DNA of 64,000 bases, from the NCBI RefSeq assembly GCF_036669915.1, contig NC_089313.1:2253085-2317084 (forward strand), given 5' to 3'. Shown here in pieces: positions 35,083-48,300 of the stretch. The notes beneath the pieces are model-generated. The model did not search any database. It was not told the origin of the DNA and was given only the letters and a program-made list of their open reading frames with translations. The stretch's first letter is position 1. Each line of letters begins with the position of its first letter. A program made the position numbers and the translations under genes. Source of the DNA: Pocillopora verrucosa (lineage: Eukaryota > Cnidaria > Anthozoa > Scleractinia > Pocilloporidae).

Positions 35083-38000
35083 CTTAAGAATACCAAAACT
35101 ATCTTATTGAAGTTGTTCTATGAAGAATCTCAGCAAAGAAAAAAAAAAAGCAGTAGCTCTCCTTATGAAATTCCTAATTTGACGAAATCGTTCAATGAAT
35201 ATTAGTAATCAAGCGTTGCATCATATATATGTTTATACCTTGGACCAAGGCAGACCCCTCCATTCTGCCGGACATGGCACTTCGTTGCACTGCTGGACGA
35301 GAGTAATGTTTGGTTTGGCACTCTCATCACAGAGCCAGTCGCTGATTATCTCGAAATAAGATTCATTAGCTTTTCTTCGACAGTAGACAAGTCGAGAATG
35401 ACTCCCTTTTCCACAGGTTTTGGAGCACTCGTTCCAATCTGTTTGATACCACCTTAAAATGGAGAGAATCTGACTATGATTATCACAACTTGAATGCTAC
35501 ATATTGAGCCACGGGTTGGATTAATGCAAGATGTAGGAGCCATCTGTCATATAACTGACCCAAAGCGCGGGAAAATACGAGAAAAAAAGTCAGCCTTCTG
35601 GTCGAGAAGGTCTCGCGTCTTGTGAGGTCTTAGCCGAACCAATCGGAGAAAACAGACTGAAATAATCGACGTAAGCAGTCGTTAGAGAGAACACTTACTC
35701 TGGCGCGCAGTCATTCTGGTTATCACAGGCAATGTGTGACGCGGGTTTGACGGCGGAACAGGAGTCAACTGATGCAGGAGTACCATCATCAGATCGAACG
35801 CAGCTGAGATCCCGGGTTCTGATACCTAAAATTCAGCGCAAAATTGTAATCAAATGTTGATTTAGTGTTTATTTACTATAAGTGCTCTTGCTTGGCCAGA
35901 TACTAATGATTTTTACGACGTTGTGCAATTCAGAAACTTTATTCCGTGCTCTCCAAGATTACACACACAGAACTATATATCAAGCTAACAAGTTTAGATA
36001 TCAAAAGAAAAAGACTTTTGTCCAATCTTCAGCTTTAATTAACAATTCCTGTGTTGTCTAACGCAATTCAAACAACAACCGTGAAATAAATTTGTCATAA
36101 TAACAGAAACAGGACGAGGTGAATGAAATCAAACGCACGCCAAATTGCCTCAATACTCAAACAGACCAAGAGACGCCAGAAACGATACCTTGGCCACAAG
36201 TCATTGAGCAAGCAGACCAGATGCCAACGACCCATTCAAAAGAGGCTCTCTGAGCAGTTTCGTTAGATAGTAGTGGTCTGTAGTAGTGAAAATCCACTCC
36301 TTGATTTTTTTCATATAGAAAAACAAACTAGAAAGAGAAACAGAGGAAAGAAAAAAATCCAGTAGAGACTGATGTATGCAGTCTAACACAGATGCGCATA
36401 TCTCAGGCAAAACTTTAAGGGTAAAAGCGAACAGTAAAATGCATTCTTTTTTTAACACGAGGAAGTCTATTAATCTGAACAGTTTAACTCCATACAGTAT
36501 TAAAGTAAGTATCAAAATCCATAAAAAGTTGAGAGTTGACGGTAAATCTACTGAACATGTTCAGGCTCGATTCCACTGTTGTCTCGAGCAGGTTCCTTGG
36601 TGCCTTCTTGCAAAGAGCGTGAGGTTATTTTCCAAACAGCTTTTAATCATAATTATCAATAATTGTCTCTAAAGAAAGACGTTTCTCGCCTTGTCACGAG
36701 CGTGGGACAGAATTTTTTCTTTGTCCCACGCTCGTGACAAGACGAAAAACATCTTCCCTATTTCTTTACCGAGCTCAAAACTTACCATCTCTCTTATTTC
36801 TACCAATAATTGTCTTTGTCTGTTATATGACTGTGATCTTGCTAAAAACCATCTTATAAGCTTTATGAATTTGACATTTAGGAATCATCATTACGTTATA
36901 CATGAAGAGTTTCCAATTACTCTTTTGGTTAAACTTGGTTTTTTTTTATTAACGTGTAATAACATCATTGATTGAAACATTATCGTACCACAATTTCAAT
37001 GGGAATTTTTGTGGGCCCAGCTACAAAAATAGAATCATCATATCTGTTGTCTTTATGTTCGTATTCAATTTTTGTCCCATTGTAGTAAACAGTTCGACTC
37101 CATGAGGGGAGATTTATGATGTATTCGCCTGTATGAGGATCTTTAACACCTGTTTGACGAAGAAAGGAAACATCGATGCTTTTGTAAAATATTAAAGAAA
37201 ACTAGAAATTATTTACAGTTAGTAAATGGTATAATTCTCTCCTTTCAAGGATAAACTTGGCTCAGGAAAACAGTGAAAAATTAAAATCAATTATTTTATT
37301 TTTTCTCTGTTTAATTTCGGTCACCTTTAGACAGCATGTTGGAAAGAATTTTCGTTCTATCAGGATAAAGAGTTTCACACTAATCATAAAAGTTACAATA
37401 AATTGTTCTGGTTTTATGCGTGTGTGTGTGTGTGTTTAGGGTTTGAAGACGGCCATAGTCAATAGAGGAAAGGAGGACACTGCTGATTACGTGCATTTAG
37501 TAAGATAGAAAAATTTGCGGAGAAAATGAAGGGTCTACTATTGCCGAGGGAAGGATCTTGCGAGACATGCAAAAATAACAACAGCAACAACAACGAGAAC
37601 ATACCTAACATGTTGTAACCTTTTCCTCTCTTCTTAAATATAGCATTGGCTGTTCCCACCGGTAAGACAATAATGGTGTCTGGTTTTTCAAAACCTGACA
37701 GGCAAACAAATATTTCTTAGTCTGTTAACTACCACGTTACGGTCATTTTTTTGCCTCAAAGGGGAATGAATTGTGGTTTTTTTGCCCACTAGTGGTTTTC
37801 CTGGGGGAGACGACCGCTGACTCTGGGTAGAGGACTACCTTACAAACGTCTCAGGTCGGTTCGACAAATTCTCAAGAAATAACGATTAAGTCTTATACTT
37901 CAGTTCACTGACGTCCTATAAGTCAGCACGCTTACGTCATCTAAGATAGTTCGCTAAAGTCATGTTATGTTCTTACCGTATCCCGTGTGAAATTTCGTGT

Positions 38001-41000
38001 ACGTAGAATTCACCAAAATGCACGTGTCTCCGACACCACCACAAACTCCACAGCGATCTTTCCTCGCTCCAGACTCGAAACCATGGTCGCAGCCAACAGC
38101 CTTTGAGAAAAACCGTGGCCGGTTTTAAGTCATAAGCAGACATGTCATGCCGTGACATGACATGTTCATGACACGTTCAGGAAATGTCATGGATGGCGTC
38201 ACGCGTAATCAATTATTGGTGACCAGGGCTGAATAGTTCGAAAATCTTAATACAATTTCCATAAAAAAAAAAGACACGATTTCTGTGCTGTATATAACTT
38301 ATTAACATGATGGTAATAGGACTGAGCAGAGTCCAATTCGGTCGGTAATCAGGGATTATCAAAATCGGACGAATGTAAAGCGGGAGTCCGATTTGTTAGT
38401 CACAAGTGTGATAACAGACAGATTTAGACGGCACGAAGTCCTCTTCCCTATTAATCAAAACATGACAAAACTAGATATCGGTGATACGTTTTCATGAAAA
38501 AACAAGAGTTAACTCGGCAAAATGAGCGAAAATAACGCGCGCACAAAACGCGTACTGTCCACTTCCATTGTCCTATAACAAGTATACGACGCGTGTAATG
38601 TCTTATCAGTTCTAAAACTGGGCTGGTGATAACCAATCACATTCGAGAATTTTGTTAGAGTTTTGATTGACCTAAGCCGCGCATAATTTTTCCCCAGAAA
38701 AAGCACACGCCGATAAGCTTACCTTCACACGGCTTTCAAGGAGCAGTAATGACATTACCGTTTGCTTATATCGAGAAACAGAGATCTACAAACTAACTGC
38801 AAGAAACTATCGATGCGCAAATAAACAATCGTACTTTTTTCCAAACATCTGACAAGTATGTAATTACAAAACTACTCACCCGACATTTTCCTTCGATACA
38901 TACGTCAAAGATTTCAGGATGGTCAGTGCATCGTGTTCCATCAGCTACTGAGCCATAAAGTCTTACTAAATTCTTTTGAATGCAGGCTAGCCTACAAGGA
39001 TCTACACAAAAATAAAAAAATAATAAAAAGAAAAAAAAAGAAAGAAGAGTTATACTTTTTAGCCGTCCTCTTCGAGAAGATCCTCAACGTGTAAATTGAA
39101 ATTGAGGTGAAAATCAAGAGGGCCATTTTCGAGAATGACAAGCCGTGACAAAGATATTTTGAAACCCTAGGGCTTGATGAAAGTGACTAATTTAATGTAG
39201 AACCAAATGCAGTTTGCTTTCATAATCGACCAGCCCTCTTTCATCCCTCCCATCCTGCCCTTTTGAAGAGAGTGACACACCTTATTTTCATCTCCCCGGG
39301 GGTAGGAGAGGCCCTTCAGGATTCTTTATAGGGGCGTGATGCCGAGTTCTCAAAGCGACCATGTTACGACCACGCACCCATTTTCATACTTGGCCCTGTA
39401 AAATCCATAGGCTTTTATAGCTTCTGAAATTTGTACTTCTTACTCTTCGTTGCAGCGAATATAAAATTCGCATCAGCGCCGAAGGCAAGGATTGGTAAAC
39501 CTAACTCGGAAATAAAGATTGAGTAATATATCTCGGCTATATCTCCTACTCGTTCTATAAATCTGCAAACTCGTGAATTGACACATGATTTTTTGGATTA
39601 TGTTCAATGTTATCTGGTTTAGGGAATTTTGTGGTTGATTGTTGTATCTAGACTACGAGCAGTAGTTCAGTGTTCGCTAATGTAGCAAAGAAACAAAGTA
39701 ACGTTGGGATAAGAAGGCATTACGATTGAAATGATCATGCTATTACATTTGACAAGGGTGGATGGTGTCATGTGTTTTAAACGTATATCATTTTCGCATC
39801 TGGTTCAAAAGAAAAGGTTGGAAGTAAATGTGGGTGAAAAGTGAAATTTACTGTCTATCATTGTAAATATTAGAAAATCAAGGCAATACTGTCTTGATGA
39901 AAACATTGACGATTCCCTTTTTATCAAATGAGACAAACGGGAACTAGTTTTGAGTGATATAACTAAGCCAAGACTGCCACCGTCATTTTGGATCTCCGCC
40001 TGGGTAGATTTTAGTCACGTGTTAGGCAACGTGTAATCAAGAACAAGATAGAATTTCATTTCAGGCCTATTTATCAATTTTGTAGTGTATAACTTTCGCA
40101 TTTTGGTACGTAATATTTATTTTGAATCTTCAAATTGTCTTGAAACTTAAAAGAAAATTGTTCTTTAAAAATTCACTGAAAATCGGTAGCTAAAATTGTT
40201 TGTTTAGGTGTTACTTGAATTTCCTGTTAACTTGTAATTTCGTTGGTCGCCGGTATCTTCTGTTGCTTCACCCAGGAAAAACACACGATAAAAAACGTAA
40301 TGATCGATTTTGTCCTCAATCTCACGCCATAACAGAAAAAGGTTTTGAACATCTGTAAACTCCGAGCACTTTGCAGTAAGTGATATTTTCAATGAATCTT
40401 CGAATTGTTTTCAAGTTCAAGAATTGTAAATTACAATTTTATGAAAAACGAAGGTTGTTCTGTTATTTCAGTGTGAATCCTTGCATGCCTGCCAGTTGCT
40501 GGCGCCGCTTGTTGAAACTAAAACGAAAAAAAAAAACTCTTTTAAGATTATCACTGGCTTCTTTTTTCACCCCGCCACTATTCTTAGAAACAAAGGTCGC
40601 CATTTCGTTTGTTTATTGCTCGCCAAAAACTATCAAATGCACTCAAAAGCCTAAAACCGAAAAAAAGTTTACAGGAATCGACCAATCGAGCGAGCGAGCG
40701 AGCGAGTGAGTGCCATTCTCCACATCATATCTACAACTCGCTCTTGCGCATGCGCGCAATTCACGAGTTAAAAACGAGTATGTTCATACACTCGCACTCA
40801 GAACCACACTCGTCTTTAGACCATAATCGTCGAAATCTATACTCGTTTTCAGATCGAAGTGGCGCAAAGACCAATGATACCCTCTGAGGGCTGCACATAC
40901 ATACGTAACTAGCTTATATGAGGGGTGGGAGAACCCCCCAGCCACTCAACCTCAAGGAACTTATCCCCGCCAAAGAACGAGGCAAATGAATCAGCAGATT

Positions 41001-42196
41001 TGTTTGAACTGTACTTGAAATGTAATAGGCCCTCCTCTCCGGGTGTTTCTCCATACATTGTAGATCTCGATAAGATGGCAAAGGGCACTCAATCTGAAAC
41101 GAAGAACTTGGGGTCATTTCACCACAGTCTCATTGATAATCTGTTTCTTTTGATTTCCCATGCCATGAGGGGTTTTCACGCATGAGCTGATTTAGACGTA
41201 TCATCGTATACCCATGAGTGACCAAGACAGAATTTCTCCTTACAAAATAAATACAATTTCAGGCACACGAGTGATGAGAATAAAGAAAAACATCAATTAA
41301 GGGTTTATTAGTTAATACAATAAAAAAATCTCAGAGGTATAACCTGCAACACGCAAGTCATTCCTGCGTTTTTCTGTCAGGACCCCGGAACCCTTTTTTT
41401 TTGTCTCATGCTCGTCGAAAAATAATTTCATCATCTTTCTTCACAACAGTTTTAAGCTGATAGTGATATACTGCGATAACATTTTTTATTATAAAATTAA
41501 TTTTCTTATGATCGAAACAAACCTGCGAGTTGCATATTTTCCATTTTCTTCTTGCAGATCCCAAGCAGTTCTCACCGCCATTTTCAGGTCTGCAAAGAAT
41601 ATTTGCGTTTATTATCAAAAAGCTGTGAGTCAGTCAGTCAGTCAGTCTATCAGTCCTTCCGTCAGTCAGTCAGTCAGTCTGTCAACCAGTCAGGCAGTCT
41701 ATACATCAGATAAAGGACTAACGCTCGAAACGTCAACTCTTTACGGTGGCCTTTTTACGTTTTCAACACCAAAATACCAGTTAGTCTATCAATCAGTCAG
41801 TCGGTCAATATATCAGTCAATCATTCCGTCAATCGGTTAGGTGGGTAGTCAGTCAGCCAGTCAGTCTGTCAATCAGTCAGTCGCAGTCTGTCAGTTGGTT
41901 TATCAGTAGAGCTCGAATTGTAAACACGCTCAGTGGACTATGGACTAAAAGGCATACGTTGAATGAATGAATGAATGAATGAATGAATGAATGAATGAAT
42001 GTGTATTTATATACCGCACATATCACATACTGTCTCAAGGCGGTTTACAATTCTAATTGAGTGAGATCGAACGTCAGCTTGTAAAGGCGCCTCTGGCTGC
42101 CGCTATCAGTCCATATTTGATCTCACTCACCCACCCAGCCCATGCATGAAATGTACAATGAAACAACAGATAGACCACCACACCGGGAACTACGCC

Positions 42197-42237
<41 letters not shown>

Positions 42238-42350
42238 CTGCTGACCATGTAACACTGAAGATGCAGGAGACGGGGCCTACGGTTTATAGTCCTTATCCGA
42301 GAAGACTTGAATGTCTAACCATTTGCTGGTACAATTACAAAGGCAGCACA

Positions 42351-42391
<41 letters not shown>

Positions 42392-45300
42392 TGGGGCTCG
42401 AACCCTCGACCTCCCGCACAGCAGACTGGCGCTCTACCAACTGAGCTAATACGATTCCATACGTTCCTCATGTTCGAAAAATTTGCTGTGTCAACAAGGC
42501 TGCAGTTAGAATTGAAATCCCTTATGCTGTTATTCATCGCCTCCTAAATAACATTAAAATATGGCTCAACATCTCGACTATACGCCGAAAGAAATAGTTT
42601 TGTATCAGCTTCCTTTGAAGATGCTTTAATTACTGAGAAACAGACGGAAAACGCTTACGGTGGATTAGTGCAAGCCCTGGTTCTGTACTGTACCCCTCCT
42701 CCGCATGTCTGACTGCAAGAACTGTATTCTGACCACTCACCCCATCCACCATTAATTCTGGGTAAACCATTATCAACGCACTTGCCCTTGATGCACCACT
42801 ATGGAATGGAATGGAGATATGTTGAGGTAGTTTTAAATAAAACTTCTAAAGCTACTTGGGATTGGTTTGTTGTGTTCTACTCTGTTCTATCGGATTGGTC
42901 ATAAAACCCTCTCAACCAAAGAGATGCAAAACTGATCAAAGTTGTTCATTAGCGTCTTTTCTTTCCCTTTTTTTGAATTGAATTTGGATTTCAACAATTT
43001 AAATATGTCTAATATTGTTACAAGCGAGCCAACTATGATTACCCCGTAGTTATAATTAAAAAACGATCCCCACAGGGGTGTGTTTTCAGCAGTTACGGGA
43101 AATCAGCAATTGAACATAACACCACACTTTAAACATAGCAATTTTAATCCAATAAATTTTATGATGCTCGTTTTTTGTGTGTATTATTGATTGATGCTAG
43201 AGAAAAAACCGTGTTGTACTTGCTAAATTAGTAAGAGGAATACATAACAGAAATTTCGTGCCTAGAAAAAAGGCATAAACCTTCATGATATCGATGTAAC
43301 AAAAGCTAGAGTTAGTACGCAATCGTGTGCAGATCAAGTCGACATACATGGCGTGGTCCACAATTTGTACCGTCCGCCGGGGGAGCAAGCTTACTGTTGC
43401 AACTGCCGTATGATCTTGAACAGTACAAAGAGCCACAGTTTGTCTGAAATATAATGAAGGACATTAGTTTCAAATATCCGCCACTAGCCACTTCCACTTC
43501 GGCGAAATTAATTTGTGAAATTTTGCTAAGTAAATTTCCATAACATTTATAGAAACCTTGCCTTCTCAAAAGAACAATGTCGCCATCCAACGCCATAAAG
43601 AAATTCACACTGAGTATCTCCGTCAAACAAAACGCCAGGAAGGTTTCTGTCCGCTTTAGCCGAGTAGTTAAAGCCAGGAAGAGATATCCTTGGAGGATCA
43701 TCTAAACATTTGGAGCCAGGTCCACTGTAGAAGGAACATATTATGGTCTGTGGCATGCAATGATCCCATTAAAACCCGCATAAGAGGGAATTATGAACGG
43801 GTGTTACAAAATTAACTTAAATACATTTATATAGCGCAATCTTCCATTAATTGTCCATGACGATTTACAATACTCTAAAAACCGTAAAAATTAAAATCCT
43901 AAGAATTAAATACACTATAACTACAAGTAAAAACTACAAATCAAATGCAGGCTTAAAAAGATAAGTCTTAAGTTTAGCCTTAAAAACTGCCTCTGATGAT
44001 GAAAGCCTGATCTGGAGTGGTAGTTTATTCCAGAGCCTTGGTACCGCCACGGAAAAAGCCCTTTCACCACACGCTTTAAGATTCGCTCTAGGCTCAAGCA
44101 ACATGTTGTTTGAAGATTTAGTGTGCGTCGCGAGTCATTATACTTCTCTGAATCGAAACAATGTGATAAATGAAAAACGAATTGCATTGGAGGAAAAAAA
44201 TCAAAGGAGCCAGTGGAAGTCATTGCAAACACTCAAGTGCCTTGGGCTGTGATTCTTCACAAATGGCATTTCCTTAATCATGTTGTGCCTGATGCATTTG
44301 ATCTAAAATTTTCCTCTGCTGCAGATTTTTCCTGTTTTAATTATTTATATCACTCCTGACCTGAGAAACCCTTGAAGCACTTTTTGCTGCATGGTGACCA
44401 TTTCAAGGCACCTTGTCCTCCTGGCAGCACAGGAGCCATGATGTTTACGCCAGCGGTGCAGTTGTTTCCTCCATCATGGTCCACACCGATACTGGTGATC
44501 GTAATTCAGAAAAAGAGAAACGTTATTCCCTCTATTACGAGCGGGGGCAGCCTCTTACTCGTAGCCTCCATACCATTATACTCTTGAGTCAACCCTATGC
44601 CGTATCTTTTCATTTTTAGAACTGAGATATGGTGGGGGGTTCTTTGATTTCCCGCGAAAACACGCTGACGTTTGCACAACACCCTAAAAAAATGGTAAAT
44701 TTTCCTTGCTTTTCGCTATTATTGAAGTACTTTCGTATTGAAGTACTTTCGTGCGGCCTGCATGTGACATAAACAATAGAGGACCACAGCTCTCTTATGA
44801 TTGGCTATTATGTAAACACCCGCGAGAAACCCGTGGGAGGCTTCTAAAAATAAAAAGATACGGGACAGGGTTGATTCAGAGGGTAAGTATGGAAGATGGA
44901 AGCTCCGGATAATGGGGTCCTGGCGTGAGACAAAGAAAACAAACCGTAAGTGCGCTTGGTGGTGTTAAACCACAGACATTGAATTTCGCGACACAAATTC
45001 TGTAATGATCACTTGGATCAGCAAAGGCCACAAGCGCCGTTTGCATGAGTGAAATTCCGTTACAGGTTTGTCGATGGATATCTTCCCACAATTGGCAGTG
45101 ATGTCGCAATCTGATTGGCCAATTTGCGGTTATCGGTAAGAGTACGGACAATGCTACTCGCGTCAACGTGTCACGCAATGCCTATATTAGCTGTCAAGCA
45201 TGGGTGATTCACTCGGATTACTTGACATCGATGTTGTGGTAAAAAAAAAAATAGACAGTTGTTTAGCGTGATCCTTACTCTTATCGACAACGATATTCGC

Positions 45301-48300
45301 CATCAAAGGAGTCAAAATTTGTTGCGGATTCACTCGGCTGCTCCTAATGATCCACAATATTTTAACCGCTGTGACGACGAATATAGTTGTCGATAAGAGC
45401 TAAACCACCGCGATTTGTTAAGCAGCCACACCACCAGAAAGGACCTGATATCAACCATTTCAAACAAGGAATCTGCTACAGTGCTCTCTCACTTTGCTTA
45501 GTCTATGTTTAAGTTTAGAACTCAGAATATAAGGTAATGGATTTTTTTTTGTTTCTGAATCGTTAACACATTTGTCTGGTTAATCAAAAATAATTCGCTC
45601 ACTTGTGTCCAACTTCGTGTGCAATAATCCCGGCTGTTTTGCAGACCAGCATAACTATTGACGTACCAGTAACTCCTGCTCGAGCACCCGCCTCCAAATA
45701 CGGCTAAACCTATTAGGAAATAAGTGATTTGGTTTTATCAACTGAGTTGATAATTTAAATTGGCCACCGTAAAGAGTTTTTGGAATCTGACGTTTCGAGC
45801 GTTAGCCCTTTATCAGAGCAACGAAGAAGGGCTAACGCTTACAGCGCCACAGTTTTTAAATCTTCAAGGAAACAACTAGCAGTTGTTTTTTCAGAACACG
45901 ATACATGCGTTCTCCTTGCTACCCAAATAATTACATCGTGGATCAGACTTAGCAGTAGCATCCAAATCGAATATGAGGGAAATGATTGTCACACACCCCC
46001 GAATGTGGCCAGTCCTATAAGTAAATAACCAGCACAGTACAATTTCAGGACGAATATGTCATGATTTGCAGATAACCACCATAAAACGGCGACATAAATA
46101 ATTTGAAATTTCATATTCATTCAATATCAATTTATCAAAGAAAGAATGACAAATGAACAGGTATAAAAAATATACCTACCTCCAAATCCTCCACTTTCCA
46201 AGGTATACAAATAGGTAAAATGAATAGGAAAAGAGAGAACCAACACAAAATCATATTAAAACCTGGAATCATATCTAAAACTGTGAAACTTGTTACCAAT
46301 CATTGTGTAAAGAGTTCAGTTTTCTGGTATAAAAGAGTTTCTCCGATATATTTAAAAGCATACTATTTCTAGAAAAACATTAACAATGAGAGACAGACAA
46401 CCTAGTTCCTAAGCCTTGTATGTCTCAAGTTTTCTTTCTTATGGTAAACAAAGGGCGGTTTTTTTAAAGAAAGTTAAGCCTTTGTCTAGCAAAACCGCGT
46501 CCTAAACAATCCTCAATTTAGCTGAACCTTTTATCTGATATTTATTTTTGTGAACAGTATTAAGATGGCCGTAAGCTAGCAGTGGAAGGACATTTTTAAT
46601 TTCATCAAATTAACGCTCTAGAGAAAGCAAAGAGAAAGCCCGGGGCCCACTGATTGCGTGAAACCGTGGTTTGGGTTGGACGTCGTGTAAATAACCGGCC
46701 TAAAATGTTTGTCCTAGACAAATTGAGTTAATGGTCAGCTTTATTTCATCATAATTTATTTACTCAAGTTTACTTAACTGAGAGAAAAGTCCCCCCCCCC
46801 TCCCCTGACAAAGAAGAAACAAAAGCAATGAACGCATTCAATTCTTGGTTTTCACTCACGTGACTTTTGTCTTGACGACGGTTGCTATCCGCCATGTTGG
46901 TGCCCAAACAAATAGTTACTTATAACTAACGCTTATAGTAAGATGAAAGTGAGAAAGTAGAGATGGTCCATTGCGTAGTTTTCGGCTGTGGCAGTAGAAG
47001 TGATCGGGACAACGGGATTGGATTTTATCGAAAACCACCAGTTATAAAAAATAAGTCTGTCTTCGAAGAAGAATTGATAAGAAAGCTCGAACTGCTTCAA
47101 AATTTCGGTCGCAAAAAGTACGGGGAAATATGATCAATAAATGTTTCACTTACACATGGACAAGTGATGTCACGTCGAAAAACAGAGGATCGCTCCGATC
47201 GGCTGGTTTGATTCTGTTTGCCCATTGACTGATTTTGTCCAACTTTTCTCCCGATGAAGAACCCTGGCTGACTCCCAGCTAAAAGATATTTCTGCCTCTT
47301 GATCAATTGTGCCACACCAAATGTAGCTATTAATTAAGTCTTATTTATCATCTTGATGAGAAGCCTTCCTTTCTTTATTATTTGACCAAATATGGTGTTT
47401 GTTTTTTGTAATTGTAAAGAATCATAGAGTTGTTGGCGTTGTTTTTTTATTCTGTATCTCAACATTCTTATGCAGGTTAAGTTTTAAGTTGGATTTGGTC
47501 AAAACTCTCGAGGGGTGCTTTTAACCCTTTACATCCTAATATCGGTATGCACATTCTCCATACTGTTCTTTATACATTTTCTAGGGTGCTGACAAGGAGA
47601 ATTTGTATAACACTCAAAAGCTTCTTTAGTTGGTGATCATTTCCGTTATTCTCATAACCTTAATAAGTGGTTCATTGTGGTATCGAAAGGAGAAATTAGA
47701 TGCTAGTCACTCTTCAAGGGTGAAAGGGATAAGCAAGCTACCCAAGAGTACCTCTTATTAACTGATGGCGCCGCACTGCACTATGAAAATGAACTTACCT
47801 CTTTGTTAGTAATAATGACAAGACGGCTGATAAGAAAATTAATTTTAATTTTCCCGATGGAATTGTCGCGGAACGATCCAGAAACCTGTAAAAAATTAAA
47901 ATAACTGAAAGGATAAGCAATACATGAAAAAAAGGGCAAAAAAAATAGGTACATCTTTGGTGCCATAGTAACAAGTATCTTGACAACTTGAGGAAGTCCT
48001 TGATTGAATTTAAGTACATCATTAAAATACGGTTTACCTAAACGAAACCAGAAACAGGTGATTACTTCTTTTAAGAAAGCATATCGAAGGCAACCAGGCC
48101 AAGTCGTTACCATAGACACGAGTTTACGACTAGGTTTACGAGTTGGATGACCATGTATATTCTCATATGCAAGCCTGCATGGAATTTTGAGGGAATGCTT
48201 TTGAAACGTTTTTAGTAGAAAAACGCGTGAGATATTTCATGTCAAAGAAAGGCTCGGTTGCTTAGTGAAGCGGTTGAGCTACACTCACTATGTTAGCCAA

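Larger units (their letters stand above)
35239..42798 (-). other. ADAMTS: ADAMTS exons: TSP1, Cys-rich, spacer, TSP1 repeats
   Basis: Exons 42798-42659, 41589-41523, 41093-41015, 39001-38880, 38100-37977, 37694-37605, 37149-36989, 36327-36189, 35825-35699, 35452-35239. The first TSP1 has [17 protein letters not shown] and PENGGENC. The Cys-rich domain runs from [13 protein letters not shown] through DGTRC to [11 protein letters not shown]. The spacer contains [14 protein letters not shown] and [12 protein letters not shown]. Later TSP1 repeats start at [16 protein letters not shown] and [16 protein letters not shown], and a third, [18 protein letters not shown], is completed in the next exon. 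All junctions here are GT-AG and in phase. Confidence 0.9.

Noticed and set aside
42390..42457. tRNA-like sequence with A and B boxes on the minus strand
   Set aside because: It is the head of a SINE: continuous body and (ATTC)n tail follow and an 8-bp target duplication surrounds the whole element, so it is not called as a tRNA gene.
43921..44232. 103-codon minus-strand frame
   Set aside because: Wrong frame; the meaningful frame of this stretch is the LINE reverse-transcriptase C-terminus ending at 43930.
44354..44361. Alternative donor CAG|GTCAGG for ADAMTS exon 10
   Set aside because: It would put the next exon (43724) in a frame that hits a stop within eight codons; the donor at 44353 (GGA|GTGATA) keeps phase.
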